From: FEB-10 sp963710645
Lineage (GTDB): Bacteria > Acidobacteriota > Thermoanaerobaculia > Thermoanaerobaculales > Sulfomarinibacteraceae
Assembly: GCA_963710645.1 (NCBI GenBank)
Contig: CAVQBD010000009.1
Coordinates: 496,001-560,000 of the forward strand
Direction: 5' to 3'
Length of the DNA stretch: 64,000 nt
This document shows, one piece after another, positions 52,032 through 61,578 of the stretch (its first letter is position 1; each line of letters opens with the position of its first letter). The position numbers and the translations under genes are program-made. Below the pieces are notes generated by a model that was not told the DNA's origin, made no database searches, and worked only from the letters and a program-made list of their open reading frames with translations.

Positions 52032-55000
52032 ATGGCAAAACGACGAATGGTCATGATCGACGGCAACGAAGCCACCTCGTCCGTCGCTCATCGAATCAAC
52101 GATGTCTGTGCGATCTATCCCATCACTCCCTCTTCAAACATGGGTGAGTTTGCCGACGAATGGTCGGCTCAGGGGAAGACGAATATATGGGGGACGGTCC
52201 CCGATGTGATCGAGATGCAATCGGAGGCCGGCGCCGCCGGCGCCGTGCACGGCTCGCTGCAGGCCGGCGCTCTGACCACGACCTTCACCGCGTCTCAGGG
52301 TCTGTTGCTCATGATCCCGAATATGTACAAGATCGCGGGCGAACTCACTTCAGCGGTGTTCCACGTCTCGGCTCGCACACTGGCGACCCACGCTCTGTCC
52401 ATCTTCGGCGACCACTCGGACATCAACGCCTGCCGCCAGACGGGTTGGGCGTTGTTGTCGTCCAACTCGGTGCAGGAGGCGCATGACCTCGCATGCATCT
52501 CCCAGATGGCCAGCCTGAGCAGCCGGATTCCCTTTCTGCACTTCTTCGACGGCTTCAGAACCTCCCACGAGGTGTCCAAGATCGAGTACCTGGAGGACGA
52601 CGACCTCCGGCATCTGATCGATGACGATCTGGTACGCGCCCACCGGGAACGCGCCCTGTCGCCGGATCACCCGGTCATCCGCGGCACCGCTCAGAACCCC
52701 GATACTTTCTTCCAGGCCCGCGAGGCCATCAACGGCTTCTACGACGCGTGCCCCGGTCACGTCATCGACGCCATGGACGCTTTCGCCGCACGCACCGGCC
52801 GCCAGTACAAGCTCTTCGACTATGTGGGCGATCCGGAGGCCGAGCACGTGGTAATCATCATGGGTTCGGGCGCCGAGGCCGTCCACGAGATGGTCGATTG
52901 GATGACCGCCCGCGGCGAAAAAGTGGGCGTTCTCAAGGTTCGGCTCTATCGACCGTTTTCGATCAAGCACTTCGCCGATGCCCTTCCAAAGACCACCAAG
53001 AAGATCGCGGTCATGGATCGAACCAAGGAGCCCGGCTCCATCGGCGAACCGCTCTATATGGACATTCTCACGGCCCTCATCGAGGCCCGGGCCGACGGCT
53101 CGAGCCCGTTCTCGGTGGACCCGTTGGTGGTTGGCGGCCGTTACGGCCTGTCATCCAAGGAATTCAACGACTGCATGATCAAGGCCATCTTCGACAATTT
53201 GGCCGCCGACAATCCCCGCAACCACTTTACGGTGGGCATCGTCGACGACGTCAGCCACACCTCGCTGGAGGTGGATGACGATTTCACGATTGCATCGGAC
53301 GATGTGTTTCGCGGGGTGTTCTTCGGTCTCGGCGCTGACGGCACGGTGGGCGCCAACAAGAACTCCATCAAGATCATCGGTGAGGAGACCGACAACTTCG
53401 CCCAGGGCTACTTCGTCTACGACTCCAAGAAGGCCGGCGCGGTGACAATCTCCCACCTCAGGTTCGGGCCGGAGACGATCCGCTCCACCTACCTGATCCG
53501 AAAGGCCAAGTTCGTTGCATGCCACCAGTGGGTCTTCGTGGAGAAACTCGACATGCTCGAGTTCGCCCAACCCGGCGCCACCTTCCTGGTGAACTCGCCG
53601 TTTGGGCCGGCACAGATCTGGGACGAGTTCCCGCGCGAGGTGCAGGAATCGATCATCGAGAAGAACCTCAAGGTCTATTGCATCGACGCCACCCAGGTGG
53701 CGCGCGACACCGGCATGGGCCGGCGAACCAACACCATCATGCAGACCTGTTTCTTCGCCATCTCCGGCATCCTGCCGCGGGACGAGGCCATCGCCAAGAT
53801 CAAGGACGCCATCAAGAAGACCTATGGCATGAAGGGCGACGAGATCGTCCAACTCAACTTCAACGCGGTGGACGGCACGCTGGCAAACCTGCACGAGGTC
53901 GAGGTGCCCAACCAGATCACCGCCACCCGGACCAGGCCGCCCATCGTCTCGGACGAGGCCCCCGACCTGGTGAAGAAGGTCACGGCTTTGATGATCGCCG
54001 GCAAGGGCGATCTGCTTCCGGTGAGCGCCTTCCCGCCCGACGGCACCTGGCCCACGGCCACGACCCAGTGGGAGAAACGAAACATCGCCCTCGACATCCC
54101 GGTGTGGGACGAGGAGCTCTGCATCCAGTGCAACAAATGCGCTCTGGTCTGCCCCCACGCCGCGATCCGCGCCAAGGTCTATGACCCGCAACTCCTGTCC
54201 GACGCCCCGCCCACATTCAAAGCAGTGGACTACAAGGCCAAGGACTTCGCCGGGTCCAAGTACACCATCCAGGTGGCGCCCGAGGACTGCACCGGGTGCA
54301 CACTCTGCGTCAAGGTCTGTCCCGCCCGCGACAAGTCCAACCCCAAGCACAAGGCTCTGGATATGACCCTGCAGATGCCGCTGAGAGAGCCGGAAGCCGT
54401 CAACTACGACTTCTTCCTCGGGCTGCCGGAAGTGGATCGCACCAAGCTCAAAATCGACGTCAAGGGCTCGCAGTTCTTCCAGCCGCTCTTCGAGTACTCG
54501 GGCGCGTGCGAGGGTTGCGGCGAAACGCCCTACGTCAAGCTTCTCACGCAGCTCTTCGGTGACCGCATTCTCATCGGCAACGCCACCGGCTGCTCGTCGA
54601 TCTATGGCGGCAACCTGCCCACCACCCCCTACGCCGTCGACGCCAACGGGCGCGGCCCGGCATGGAACAACTCCCTCTTCGAGGACACCGCCGAGTTCTC
54701 CCTCGGCTTCCGGCTCGCCGTCGATCAAACCCGCCAGCGGGCGGTGCGTGTCCTCAAGAACATGTCTTCGGACCTCGGTGACCAGCTCCTCGATGAGCTG
54801 CTCAACGCCGACCAAAACGACGAGGTGGGCATCGCAGCCCAACGTGATCGCGTGGCCGCGATGCGTGACAAGCTGGCCAAGATCGACCGGCCGGAAGCCC
54901 GCGAACTGGATCACCTGGCCGACTACCTCGTCCGCAAGAGCGTCTGGGCCGTCGGCGGGGACGGCTGGGCCTACGACATCGGCTACGGCGGTCTCGATCA

Positions 55001-55613
55001 CGTCCTCGCCATGAAGCGGGACGTCAATCTGCTGGTTCTCGACACCGGCGTCTACTCCAACACAGGCGGTCAGGCCTCCAAGGCGACGCCTCTCGGAGCC
55101 ACCGCAAAATTCGCCATGGGCGGCAAGGACGTGCAACGAAAGGACCTTGGCATGATGGCCATGGCCTACGGACACGTCTATGTCGCGCAGGTCGCATTCG
55201 GCTCCAAAGACAACCAGACTGTTCGCGCCTTCCTCGAGGCGGACTCCTACAACGGTCCGTCGATCATCATTGCCTACTCCCACTGCATCGCCCACGGCTT
55301 CAACCTGGCCGACGGCCTTGACCACCAAACGGCGGCGGTGGAGAGTGGCTTCTGGCCGCTCTATCGTTTCGATCCGCGGCGCACTGCAGTCGGAGAAAAT
55401 CCACTGAAGATGGACTCGAAGGCACCCAAGATCCCGTTCGCCGACTTCGCGCTCAAGGAGACCCGGTTCCGGATGCTGCAGAAGGTCGATCCGGAGCGTT
55501 CCAAAGATCTGCTGGCCCAGGCACAACAAGCCGCGCTGAGCAAATTCGACTACTACAAGCAATTGGCCGGACTCCAGTTCGGGTCGGATGATTCCTCCGG
55601 CGACGCCAACTGA
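52032..55613 (+). CDS. nifJ: pyruvate:ferredoxin (flavodoxin) oxidoreductase, single chain
   Basis: 1193 residues from the ATG at 52032 behind GGAGG, the normal full length. Converts pyruvate and CoA to acetyl-CoA, CO2 and reduced ferredoxin. Order: pyrimidine-binding domain (YPITPSSNMGEFADEWS), gamma domain (VLKVRLYRPFS), two 4Fe-4S clusters (CIQCNKCALVCP and CTGCTLCVKVCP), and a TPP domain with the proximal cluster CEGCGETPY, GDGWAYDIGYGG and TGVYSNTGGQASK. Central to anaerobic carbon metabolism. Followed at 20 bp by a DHOD-like gene. Confidence 0.97.
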   Translation: MAKRRMVMIDGNEATSSVAHRINDVCAIYPITPSSNMGEFADEWSAQGKTNIWGTVPDVIEMQSEAGAAGAVHGSLQAGALTTTFTASQGLLLMIPNMYKIAGELTSAVFHVSARTLATHALSIFGDHSDINACRQTGWALLSSNSVQEAHDLACISQMASLSSRIPFLHFFDGFRTSHEVSKIEYLEDDDLRHLIDDDLVRAHRERALSPDHPVIRGTAQNPDTFFQAREAINGFYDACPGHVIDAMDAFAARTGRQYKLFDYVGDPEAEHVVIIMGSGAEAVHEMVDWMTARGEKVGVLKVRLYRPFSIKHFADALPKTTKKIAVMDRTKEPGSIGEPLYMDILTALIEARADGSSPFSVDPLVVGGRYGLSSKEFNDCMIKAIFDNLAADNPRNHFTVGIVDDVSHTSLEVDDDFTIASDDVFRGVFFGLGADGTVGANKNSIKIIGEETDNFAQGYFVYDSKKAGAVTISHLRFGPETIRSTYLIRKAKFVACHQWVFVEKLDMLEFAQPGATFLVNSPFGPAQIWDEFPREVQESIIEKNLKVYCIDATQVARDTGMGRRTNTIMQTCFFAISGILPRDEAIAKIKDAIKKTYGMKGDEIVQLNFNAVDGTLANLHEVEVPNQITATRTRPPIVSDEAPDLVKKVTALMIAGKGDLLPVSAFPPDGTWPTATTQWEKRNIALDIPVWDEELCIQCNKCALVCPHAAIRAKVYDPQLLSDAPPTFKAVDYKAKDFAGSKYTIQVAPEDCTGCTLCVKVCPARDKSNPKHKALDMTLQMPLREPEAVNYDFFLGLPEVDRTKLKIDVKGSQFFQPLFEYSGACEGCGETPYVKLLTQLFGDRILIGNATGCSSIYGGNLPTTPYAVDANGRGPAWNNSLFEDTAEFSLGFRLAVDQTRQRAVRVLKNMSSDLGDQLLDELLNADQNDEVGIAAQRDRVAAMRDKLAKIDRPEARELDHLADYLVRKSVWAVGGDGWAYDIGYGGLDHVLAMKRDVNLLVLDTGVYSNTGGQASKATPLGATAKFAMGGKDVQRKDLGMMAMAYGHVYVAQVAFGSKDNQTVRAFLEADSYNGPSIIIAYSHCIAHGFNLADGLDHQTAAVESGFWPLYRFDPRRTAVGENPLKMDSKAPKIPFADFALKETRFRMLQKVDPERSKDLLAQAQQAALSKFDYYKQLAGLQFGSDDSSGDAN

Positions 55614-55633
55614 TCGGGCGGAAAGGACCCCAC

Positions 55634-56623
55634 ATGAATCTCACAACCAACTACCTCGGATTCGAGCTCGCCAACCCGATCATGGTCGGCGCCTGCCCCC
55701 TGGGAACAAACGTCGACACGGTGGGCCACCTGGCAGAAGCGGGTGCATCGGCCATCGTGCTGCCGTCACTTTTTGAAGAGGAGATTCTGGCCGCGGTCCA
55801 GACTCAGATGGAGATCGAGTCGGCGGGAGCCGGTTTCGCCGAGGCCTCCTCCTACCTTCCCAGCCCGGACGGCTACCACGTCGGACCGGACCGATACCTC
55901 GGGCACCTCGAGGCGGTCAAGGCCGCCGTCGACATCCCGGTCTTCGGATCGCTCAACGGCACCACACCCGGCGGCTGGACCTCCTACGCAAAAAAGATGG
56001 AGAACGCTGGCGCCGACGGGCTCGAGCTCAACGTGTACTACATGCCCATCGAGAAAGACGAGACCGGAGAAGAGGTCGAGCAGCGGACCATCGATATCGT
56101 CGAGTCGGTGAAGGCCGATGTGAAGATCCCGGTGGCCGTCAAGCTGTCCACCTTCTTTTCGTCCATTCCAAACCTCGGCAAGAAGCTGCAGGATGCCGGA
56201 GCGGACGGACTCGTGATCTTCAACCGGTTCTACCAGCCGGACATCGACATCGAGGACCTGGACGTTGTCCCCAACCTGCGGCTGTCCACCGCCGACGAGC
56301 TCCGACTCCGGCTGCGCTGGTTGGCCATCCTGTCCAGCCAGCTCGACCTGTCGCTGGCCGCCACCGGCGGCGCTCACAACGCGGTGGACGTGATCAAGGC
56401 GGTCATGACCGGCGCCAACGCGGTCCAGATGGTGTCCGCCCTCCTGATCCACGGACCGGAACACATCGGACGGACTCTGGAAGCCATCGAGTTCTGGATG
56501 AAGGAACACGACTACGAGTCGATTCAGCAGATGCAGGGGTCCATGAACCTGGCCCGGACTCCCAACCCCAAGGCCTTCTCGCGGGCCAACTACATGAAGA
56601 TGCTCGACAGCTGGGAGATGTAG
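55634..56623 (+). CDS. dihydroorotate dehydrogenase-like flavoprotein
   Basis: 329 residues. TIM barrel resembling class 1 PyrD/PreA: LGFELANPIMVGACPLGTN, VFGSLNGTTPGGW, ADGLELNVYYMP, VKLSTFFSS and LAATGGAHNAVDVIKAVMTGA with the FMN phosphate site. The catalytic Cys of true class 1 DHODs is not evident. Homologues are often coupled to PFOR, and it shares the operon here; it may pass electrons for another reduction. Ends at a strong terminator. Confidence 0.85.
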   Translation: MNLTTNYLGFELANPIMVGACPLGTNVDTVGHLAEAGASAIVLPSLFEEEILAAVQTQMEIESAGAGFAEASSYLPSPDGYHVGPDRYLGHLEAVKAAVDIPVFGSLNGTTPGGWTSYAKKMENAGADGLELNVYYMPIEKDETGEEVEQRTIDIVESVKADVKIPVAVKLSTFFSSIPNLGKKLQDAGADGLVIFNRFYQPDIDIEDLDVVPNLRLSTADELRLRLRWLAILSSQLDLSLAATGGAHNAVDVIKAVMTGANAVQMVSALLIHGPEHIGRTLEAIEFWMKEHDYESIQQMQGSMNLARTPNPKAFSRANYMKMLDSWEM

Positions 56624-56650
56624 GTCGGGGTCACATAGAGTACTCATCGA

Positions 56651-56680
56651 ACCGGGGCGTTTCGGCGCCCCGGTTTTTGT
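56651..56680 (+). terminator. rho-independent terminator
   Basis: ACCGGGGCG (56651-56659) pairs with CGCCCCGGT (56666-56674) around a short loop, followed by TTTTTGTTT. It lies 28 bp after the DHOD-like stop. Confidence 0.93.
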
Positions 56681-56715
56681 TTGCAGATGCGAGCCCCCCG
56701 GCACAGCCTGCAGCC

Positions 56716-56790
56716 GTTCCGAGTTGCGGGTTCCGGGTTCCGGGTTTCCACCACCCAAGATGCAAGATGCAAGACGCAAGACCCAAGACC
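56716..56790. repeat. two heptamer arrays
   Basis: GGGTTCC/GGGTTTC units (56716-56749), then AAGATGC, AAGACGC, AAGACCC units (56757-56790), ending directly at the CCCGGAGCG head of a composite element. The word AAGATGC also occurs at 46283. Confidence 0.85.
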
Positions 56791-57365
56791 CGGAGCGCAC
56801 GAGGGCGCGATGGGCGGGCGTGCCGTCTCTGACGATTGTGGGTTGAGGTCGAACAGTCGGCGTGTCGTGACGAGTCCCAAACATCGTCAGAGGGGGCTCC
56901 CTCGGGGAGCGCGGTTGGGAAATGGGCGCGTTGAAGCCAGAAAATCGAAGCAACCGCCCGGGGCATCCCCAGACCACACACATGTGAACACAGATGCGAT
57001 CTGGGTTGGTTCAGGCCCGGCCTGATCAACCAACACGTCATCCTGAGCGAGCGACCTGTCACGGCGAAGCGCGGAGGGCGAAGCCGGAAGCGAGTCGAAT
57101 GGATCCTTCGTCACCGCTCTGCGGCTCCTCAGGATGACAGTGACGGTAGGTTCGAATCGCTCGGCCGTTCAAGGCCGCAACTGCCGCCAGGACAGGTGCC
57201 CTAGAACTGCCACTCGGTTCGATCTGCCGACTTCAACGAGCCGTTTCTCCCATCGCCCCGCCCGTGAGGATGCCAGGCACGCCGACTCGCCTGAACGGGA
57301 GGAGTCGGTTTGTCGACCTTGGCGAATCGGGATTCCAGGCACCTCCGAGGGACGCGCCTCCTCCC
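56790..57365 (+). repeat. composite hairpin element, copy 3, interrupted by a GTCATCCTGAG element
   Basis: Head CCCGGAGCGCACGAGG; hairpin A arms CTCTGACGAT (56827-56836) and ATCGTCAGAG (56883-56892) plus GGG/CCC near a 33-nt loop; the box CTCGGGGAGCGC at about 56901; then a 102-bp palindromic repeat and further sequence; hairpin B arms at 57271-57289 and 57323-57341. No insert C. The 810-bp gap 56624-57433 has no gene. Confidence 0.78.
57037..57138. mobile_element. 102-bp palindromic MITE-like repeat
   Basis: GTCATCCTGAG (57037-57047) and CTCAGGATGAC (57128-57138) form perfect 11-bp terminal inverted repeats. The inside (GCGAGCGACCTGTCACGGCG, GGATCCTTCGTC) has no reading frame. Sits within the composite element at this locus only. 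Confidence 0.65.
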
Positions 57366-57381
57366 TCTGGGTGGGTGGGGG

Positions 57382-57413
57382 GATTCGAATTTCGAGTTTC
57401 GAGTTCCGAATTG
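57382..57413. repeat. heptamer array TTTCGAG
   Basis: ATTCGAA, TTTCGAG, TTTCGAG, TTCCGAA units, preceded by GGGTGGGTGGGGGG and followed by GGGAGTGTGGGAGGG, just downstream of the secreted protease gene. Confidence 0.83.
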
Positions 57414-57433
57414 GGAGTGTGGGAGGGAGCTGC

Positions 57434-59485
57434 CTACTGAACCACCGAGGTCCAGCCACCCCAGCCGCCGCCGCAGCCATCGGTGCCTTCGGATAATAGA
57501 TGGGCGCCGGAGCCGGTCAACGTGAAGTTGGTATTGGAGATATCGAAGAAGACATTGCCGTGGCAGCTCACCCGGACGCGACTTGTGGCGGATTGGAGGT
57601 CGGGCATCATCACCGCTTGAGAGCCGTCATTCGTAGTGCCGCTGAGAAGCGGTAGCGGGAAGGTCCAACCGCCGTCCAGCGACAGGGCGATATCCACGCT
57701 ATCGCAGCTGATGGGCGCCAGGTCGGTGCCGGCCACGTCCCAGGTCACGACCTGAGTGGTGCCGCCGGTCCAGGTCACAGCGCTGTTCGGCGACGTCACC
57801 ACAAACGGGCCACCGACATCGGAGACTGCGAGGCTGATGGTGTCGAAACCCACCCCACCACCGCCAGAAAGGTTGTCCCGTGCGGTCAGTCGGAAATTCA
57901 GGTTTCGTGCGTAACTGGGCAAGATTTCGCCCTTGGTCTGCACGTTGTTCACCACGTCAGAGGCCTTCGGAAACCACCGCTCCGGGGTGTTCGCGGGGTC
58001 GAAGCTCCTAAAGATCGGAGCGTTTCCGCTCGGGGTGTTGGGAGAACCTGCAGGCCCGAGATCAAACTCTTCCCAGCCGTAGGTCATGGCGTCGCCATCC
58101 GGATCCACCGCAGAGCCGCAGAGCGCGAACGGGGTCGACACCGGGATGGTGAATCCGTTGCCCGCCTCCGCAACCGGCGGTGAGTTGCCGGTGGGGGTCT
58201 CCACCGCGCAGGTGTTGCCGGTGCCCAGGGTGCTGTAGTTGACGATCTCCGTGAAACTCGCGCCGTGGAAGTAGTCGTCACTGAAATTCTGGATGTTGTC
58301 GGCACCGCAAATGCCAGCGTAGGCCATGATGGTTGATCCACTCCCCGGCTCGTACGCCGTGGACGGGTTGCGATTGCCGCCGCCGCAGCCACTGGCGGTG
58401 CCGTTGAACGTGTGATTGCCACCCCACTGGTGACCCATCTCGTGGGCTACATAATCCACGTAGAAGGGATCGCCGACGGGGTTCGGAAGTCCAGTCACCC
58501 CCTGCGCCTTGTACACGTTGTTGCAGACGGCACGGAGGTGCGCCACGCCTCCACCACCGGTGGAAAAGACGTGGCCCATATCGTAGTTGGCCGAACCGAT
58601 CACGGCGTTCACATTGCTCTGGTTCTGACTGAGCATCGCGAATCCGTTGTTGTTGGTGTAGGGGTCCGTGGCGCCGTTTGTGTAGACCAGGAGGTCATTG
58701 TTGGCAACCAGGATCATGCGAATCGCCACCTCGCGCTCGTAGATCTGGTTGACCCGGTTGATCGCGGTCACGATGGCCGACATGCCGTCCGGCACGGTCC
58801 CACCATGGAAGGCGGTGTACTCCCCGGTGGCCGCCACGGCAAGCCGGTAGCTCCTCAGCGATGCGCCTGAGAGTTCCATGCCCTCAGTGGTTCCCTCGCC
58901 ACCGCCACCCTCCTGGTCAGAGGGTACGCCGCAGCTGAAGACACCTGCGTGGGGATTCACCAGATCGGACCTGGAGTAGACGATGTGGGTGTCCACATCT
59001 CCCCTGGCGTAGGGGTCTACAAAATAGCTCCCGGAGGAGGACATCACCATGGCGTGGAATCCGCGAAGGGTGCGGTCCATCCTCACCGTGGCGCTGGGAT
59101 CGTCGATCCCCTGGCCGCGGAAGGTCTGAATCTGGGGATACCGGGCGGCCAACTCGGGCTCCATGATCGGCGACGACACCACCCTGAAGTTCGCGATTCC
59201 ACCATCGGGGGTGGGCAGAGGCACCACCACGGCAAGGGCCTGGGCATTCTCAGCCATCTCGTTTGGCGCTCGACGCAACTCGGCATCCAAGGCGGCACGG
59301 TCCAGGATGACCGGTTGAAAACTCAACGGGATGATCGACCTGTCAGCTGTGGGATCGAGGGATGAAGCCGGCGCCTGGGACCAGATTCGCTCGGCCGGGG
59401 ACGCTGCGAGGAGGTCCCCACCGGAAAATCCGCCGACGATCATAATTGCGGCAATTGCCATGCGAAATGTGTTATTGACTGACAT
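57434..59485 (-). CDS. secreted reprolysin-like zinc metalloprotease
   Basis: 683 residues from the ATG at 59485; the open frame further upstream lacks a signal peptide. Signal peptide (MAIAAIMIVGGFSGGDLLAA), propeptide-like region (to about 210), catalytic domain with HEMGHQWGGNHTF (HExxHxxGxxH, near residue 360) and a Met-turn candidate STIMAYAGICG, then Ig-like repeats (SPPVAEAGNGFTIPVSTPFALCG, VVTSPNSAVTWTGGTTQVV). An M12B-type zincin found in bacterial secretomes. The C-terminus GCGGGWGGW is not a known sorting signal. Confidence 0.9.
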   Translation of the reverse strand: MSVNNTFRMAIAAIMIVGGFSGGDLLAASPAERIWSQAPASSLDPTADRSIIPLSFQPVILDRAALDAELRRAPNEMAENAQALAVVVPLPTPDGGIANFRVVSSPIMEPELAARYPQIQTFRGQGIDDPSATVRMDRTLRGFHAMVMSSSGSYFVDPYARGDVDTHIVYSRSDLVNPHAGVFSCGVPSDQEGGGGEGTTEGMELSGASLRSYRLAVAATGEYTAFHGGTVPDGMSAIVTAINRVNQIYEREVAIRMILVANNDLLVYTNGATDPYTNNNGFAMLSQNQSNVNAVIGSANYDMGHVFSTGGGGVAHLRAVCNNVYKAQGVTGLPNPVGDPFYVDYVAHEMGHQWGGNHTFNGTASGCGGGNRNPSTAYEPGSGSTIMAYAGICGADNIQNFSDDYFHGASFTEIVNYSTLGTGNTCAVETPTGNSPPVAEAGNGFTIPVSTPFALCGSAVDPDGDAMTYGWEEFDLGPAGSPNTPSGNAPIFRSFDPANTPERWFPKASDVVNNVQTKGEILPSYARNLNFRLTARDNLSGGGGVGFDTISLAVSDVGGPFVVTSPNSAVTWTGGTTQVVTWDVAGTDLAPISCDSVDIALSLDGGWTFPLPLLSGTTNDGSQAVMMPDLQSATSRVRVSCHGNVFFDISNTNFTLTGSGAHLLSEGTDGCGGGWGGWTSVVQ

Positions 59486-59650
59486 TTGACGGATTCCCTT
59501 CGTCCAGCACCACCCGGTCAATGAAATGTCCTGTGGATAGTCGCCGATTCGGCGGTTCGCCGCTGCGGTCGCAGCCATTCTGCCAGACTGCGACCGTGAT
59601 GCAATGTGACGACCGTCAAAAAACTGCAAACTCCTCTGTTTTTTGACCGA

Positions 59651-60292
59651 TCAGCCCCTCACAAATGGATTTGCCGCCTTCTCGCGGCCAACGGTGGTTT
59701 CCGGGCCGTGGCCGCAGATCACCCTGGTGGAGTCAGGCAGGCTGTAGATCTGCTCTCGGATCGAACGTTCCAGGATGGGAAACGACCCACCGAACAAATC
59801 AGTGCGGCCGATGGATCCTGCGAACAGCAGGTCGCCCACCACAACGATCGGTTCGGGGGCACCATGGACCACGAACGACACCCCGCCCGGTGAGTGACCG
59901 GGCGTATGACGGACTTCGAGTTGGAGCTCTCCCAGAGGAATCATCTCGCCGTGATTCAACCACTTGGTCGGCTGCGGCGGCGTCTCCGTTTCGACGCCGA
60001 ACATCCTTCCCTGCATGGCAAGCCCCCGGTACAGATCGAGTTCCTCAGGGTGGAGCCCGACGGGAACCCCACTGCCCAGTCGACGCATCAAGTCGGCTGT
60101 GCCGCCGGCGTGATCCAGATGGCCATGGGTGTGGAGTACGAAGGCCGGTTCGAGCCCGCTGGCCGCGATACGCTCACAGATCCGATCGGCCTCTTCGCCC
60201 GGGTCGATGACCGCAAGAACCCCGGCCGCCTCGTCACCGAGCAACACGCAGTTGGCCTGAATCGGACCGATCGGAAAGACATCAAGGTACAC
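59651..60292 (-). CDS. metallo-beta-lactamase-fold hydrolase, glyoxalase II-like
   Basis: 213 residues. Metal motif LHTHGHLDHAGG, then HTPGHSPGGVSF, VVGDLLFAGSIGRTDL and CGHGPETTVGREK, the layout of short GloB-like hydrolases. Probably cleaves a thioester such as S-lactoyl-thiol. Its end is 166 bp from the divergent protease start. Confidence 0.9.
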   Translation of the reverse strand: MYLDVFPIGPIQANCVLLGDEAAGVLAVIDPGEEADRICERIAASGLEPAFVLHTHGHLDHAGGTADLMRRLGSGVPVGLHPEELDLYRGLAMQGRMFGVETETPPQPTKWLNHGEMIPLGELQLEVRHTPGHSPGGVSFVVHGAPEPIVVVGDLLFAGSIGRTDLFGGSFPILERSIREQIYSLPDSTRVICGHGPETTVGREKAANPFVRG

Positions 60293-60371
60293 TCATACCT
60301 CCACTGCACTATCAATTGCGAACCGCCGGTTGCGCATTCCCCCAACCACTCGATTCACAGGAAAAATATCA

Positions 60372-60396
60372 ATCTGGAATCTGGAATCTGGAATCC
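60372..60396. repeat. heptamer array CTGGAAT
   Basis: Three CTGGAAT units followed by CCAATTTC, in the 108-bp gap between the hydrolase and phosphorylase genes. Unlike most arrays it lacks a clear C-rich bracket. Confidence 0.75.
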
Positions 60397-60400
60397 AATT

Positions 60401-61237
60401 TCACTGAAAAATTCTCTGCACCAGGAGCCCGAGCAGGCGTTTCAGGTTGTCCTTCGCGGCCTCGCCGGCCTCGAGAACCTCGAGGTGGGTCAGAGGCCTG
60501 TCCACCAAACCGGCCCCCGGATTCGTGGCCAGCGAAATGACCAGCACCTTGAGACCCATCTGCCGAGCCGCGATCACCTCGGGCACAGTGGACATACCCA
60601 CCACAGTCCCACCCATCAGTCCAAGCATGCGGACCTCAGCCGGCGTCTCAAAGGACGGCCCAAGCACCGCTGCGTAGACTCCCTCGCGAACCTCGAAGCC
60701 GCTCTCCTCGGCCGCCTGGACGGCCAACCGGCGCAACTCGGAGTCGTAGGCTTCGCTCATGTCGGGGAATTGGGGCCCGAATCCGAGCCCCCATTCACCC
60801 ACCAATGGGTTGGACCCCTGGAGGTTGATGTGGTCCGACACCACCACCAGCGATCCCGCGCTCAGCTCGGGGTCCAGGGCCCCTGTGGCGTTGGTGGCGA
60901 TCATCACCTCGGCGCCCAACAACCCGGCGAGCCGGACCGGGGCCACGACCTGCTCCGGTGTGTAACCCTGGTAGAGGTGGAAACGTCCGTTGAGCGCCAG
61001 AATCGTCTCTGCGCCCCTCCGCCACAGGGTCACCGTCTGGCGGTGACCCATGAGTTCATGAAGCTCGAACGGGAAGACCGCGGCCAGTTCGACCTCCTCG
61101 GTCGCCTCCCAACCCGGAACATGGAGGGTGAGACCGGATCCGGCCACCAAGAGCGCTCGAACCGTGCCCGTGCGATAGCGCTCCCCGAAGGACGCGGCGA
61201 TCTGCGTCAACGAATCAGGATCGAATGATGTGGCCAT
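60401..61237 (-). CDS. purine nucleoside phosphorylase
   Basis: 278 residues. PNP of the trimeric class: LLVAGSGLTLHVPGWE (phosphate loop), GRFHLYQGYTPEQVVAPVRL, ATNATGALDPELSAGSLVVVSDHINLQG, and LGPSFETPAEVRMLGLMGGTVVGMSTVPEVIAAR. Cleaves purine nucleosides to base and ribose 1-phosphate. The base-recognition segment reads ISLATNPGAGL, slightly off the usual ITNMAAG. Confidence 0.92.
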   Translation of the reverse strand: MATSFDPDSLTQIAASFGERYRTGTVRALLVAGSGLTLHVPGWEATEEVELAAVFPFELHELMGHRQTVTLWRRGAETILALNGRFHLYQGYTPEQVVAPVRLAGLLGAEVMIATNATGALDPELSAGSLVVVSDHINLQGSNPLVGEWGLGFGPQFPDMSEAYDSELRRLAVQAAEESGFEVREGVYAAVLGPSFETPAEVRMLGLMGGTVVGMSTVPEVIAARQMGLKVLVISLATNPGAGLVDRPLTHLEVLEAGEAAKDNLKRLLGLLVQRIFQ

Positions 61238-61303
61238 GGCGGAAATGTAGCATGGCCCCCGCCCGCCCGGTGGGGACGGTGCGGAAAGAGTGGAGGGTGC
61301 AGA

Positions 61304-61335
61304 CGTTCAACGTTGAACGTTCAACGTTGAACGTT
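61304..61335. repeat. heptamer array CGTTCAA/CGTTGAA, second locus
   Basis: Same alternating word as at 32886. Followed by CCCCTGCCCATCCGGAACGG, a variant of the C-rich head, and then the inverted hairpin B. Confidence 0.85.
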
Positions 61336-61339
61336 ATCC

Positions 61340-61556
61340 CCTGCCCATCCGGAACGGAAGAGGGCGCGTTCCTCGGAGGTACCTGGCATCCCGATTCGCC
61401 ATCGTGCGTCGATGTGCCCGTGAACTTCAGGCGAATCGGCGTGCCTGGCATCCTCGACGGGGAGCGCACTGACGGCCAGGGCGCGACGAACGCTATGAGA
61501 TCGATGACCGAACTTCATCGCGCCCATCTCCCCCTGGCGCTCCCCGAGTGAGCCCA
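61340..61556 (-). repeat. composite element without hairpin A
   Basis: Minus order: box CTCGGGGAGCGC...GGGAGATGGGCGCGATGAAG, spacer with GTCGCGCC, CTCCCCGTCGAGGATGCCAGG, and hairpin B with arms at 61432-61450 and 61380-61398. The C-rich head faces the array at 61304. Confidence 0.75.
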
Positions 61557-61578
61557 CCTCATATTCCGATCGCCATGT

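Noticed and set aside
53151..55562. 803-residue minus-strand reading frame
   Set aside because: Antisense shadow of the PFOR gene; composition is V/G/D-rich without any domain.
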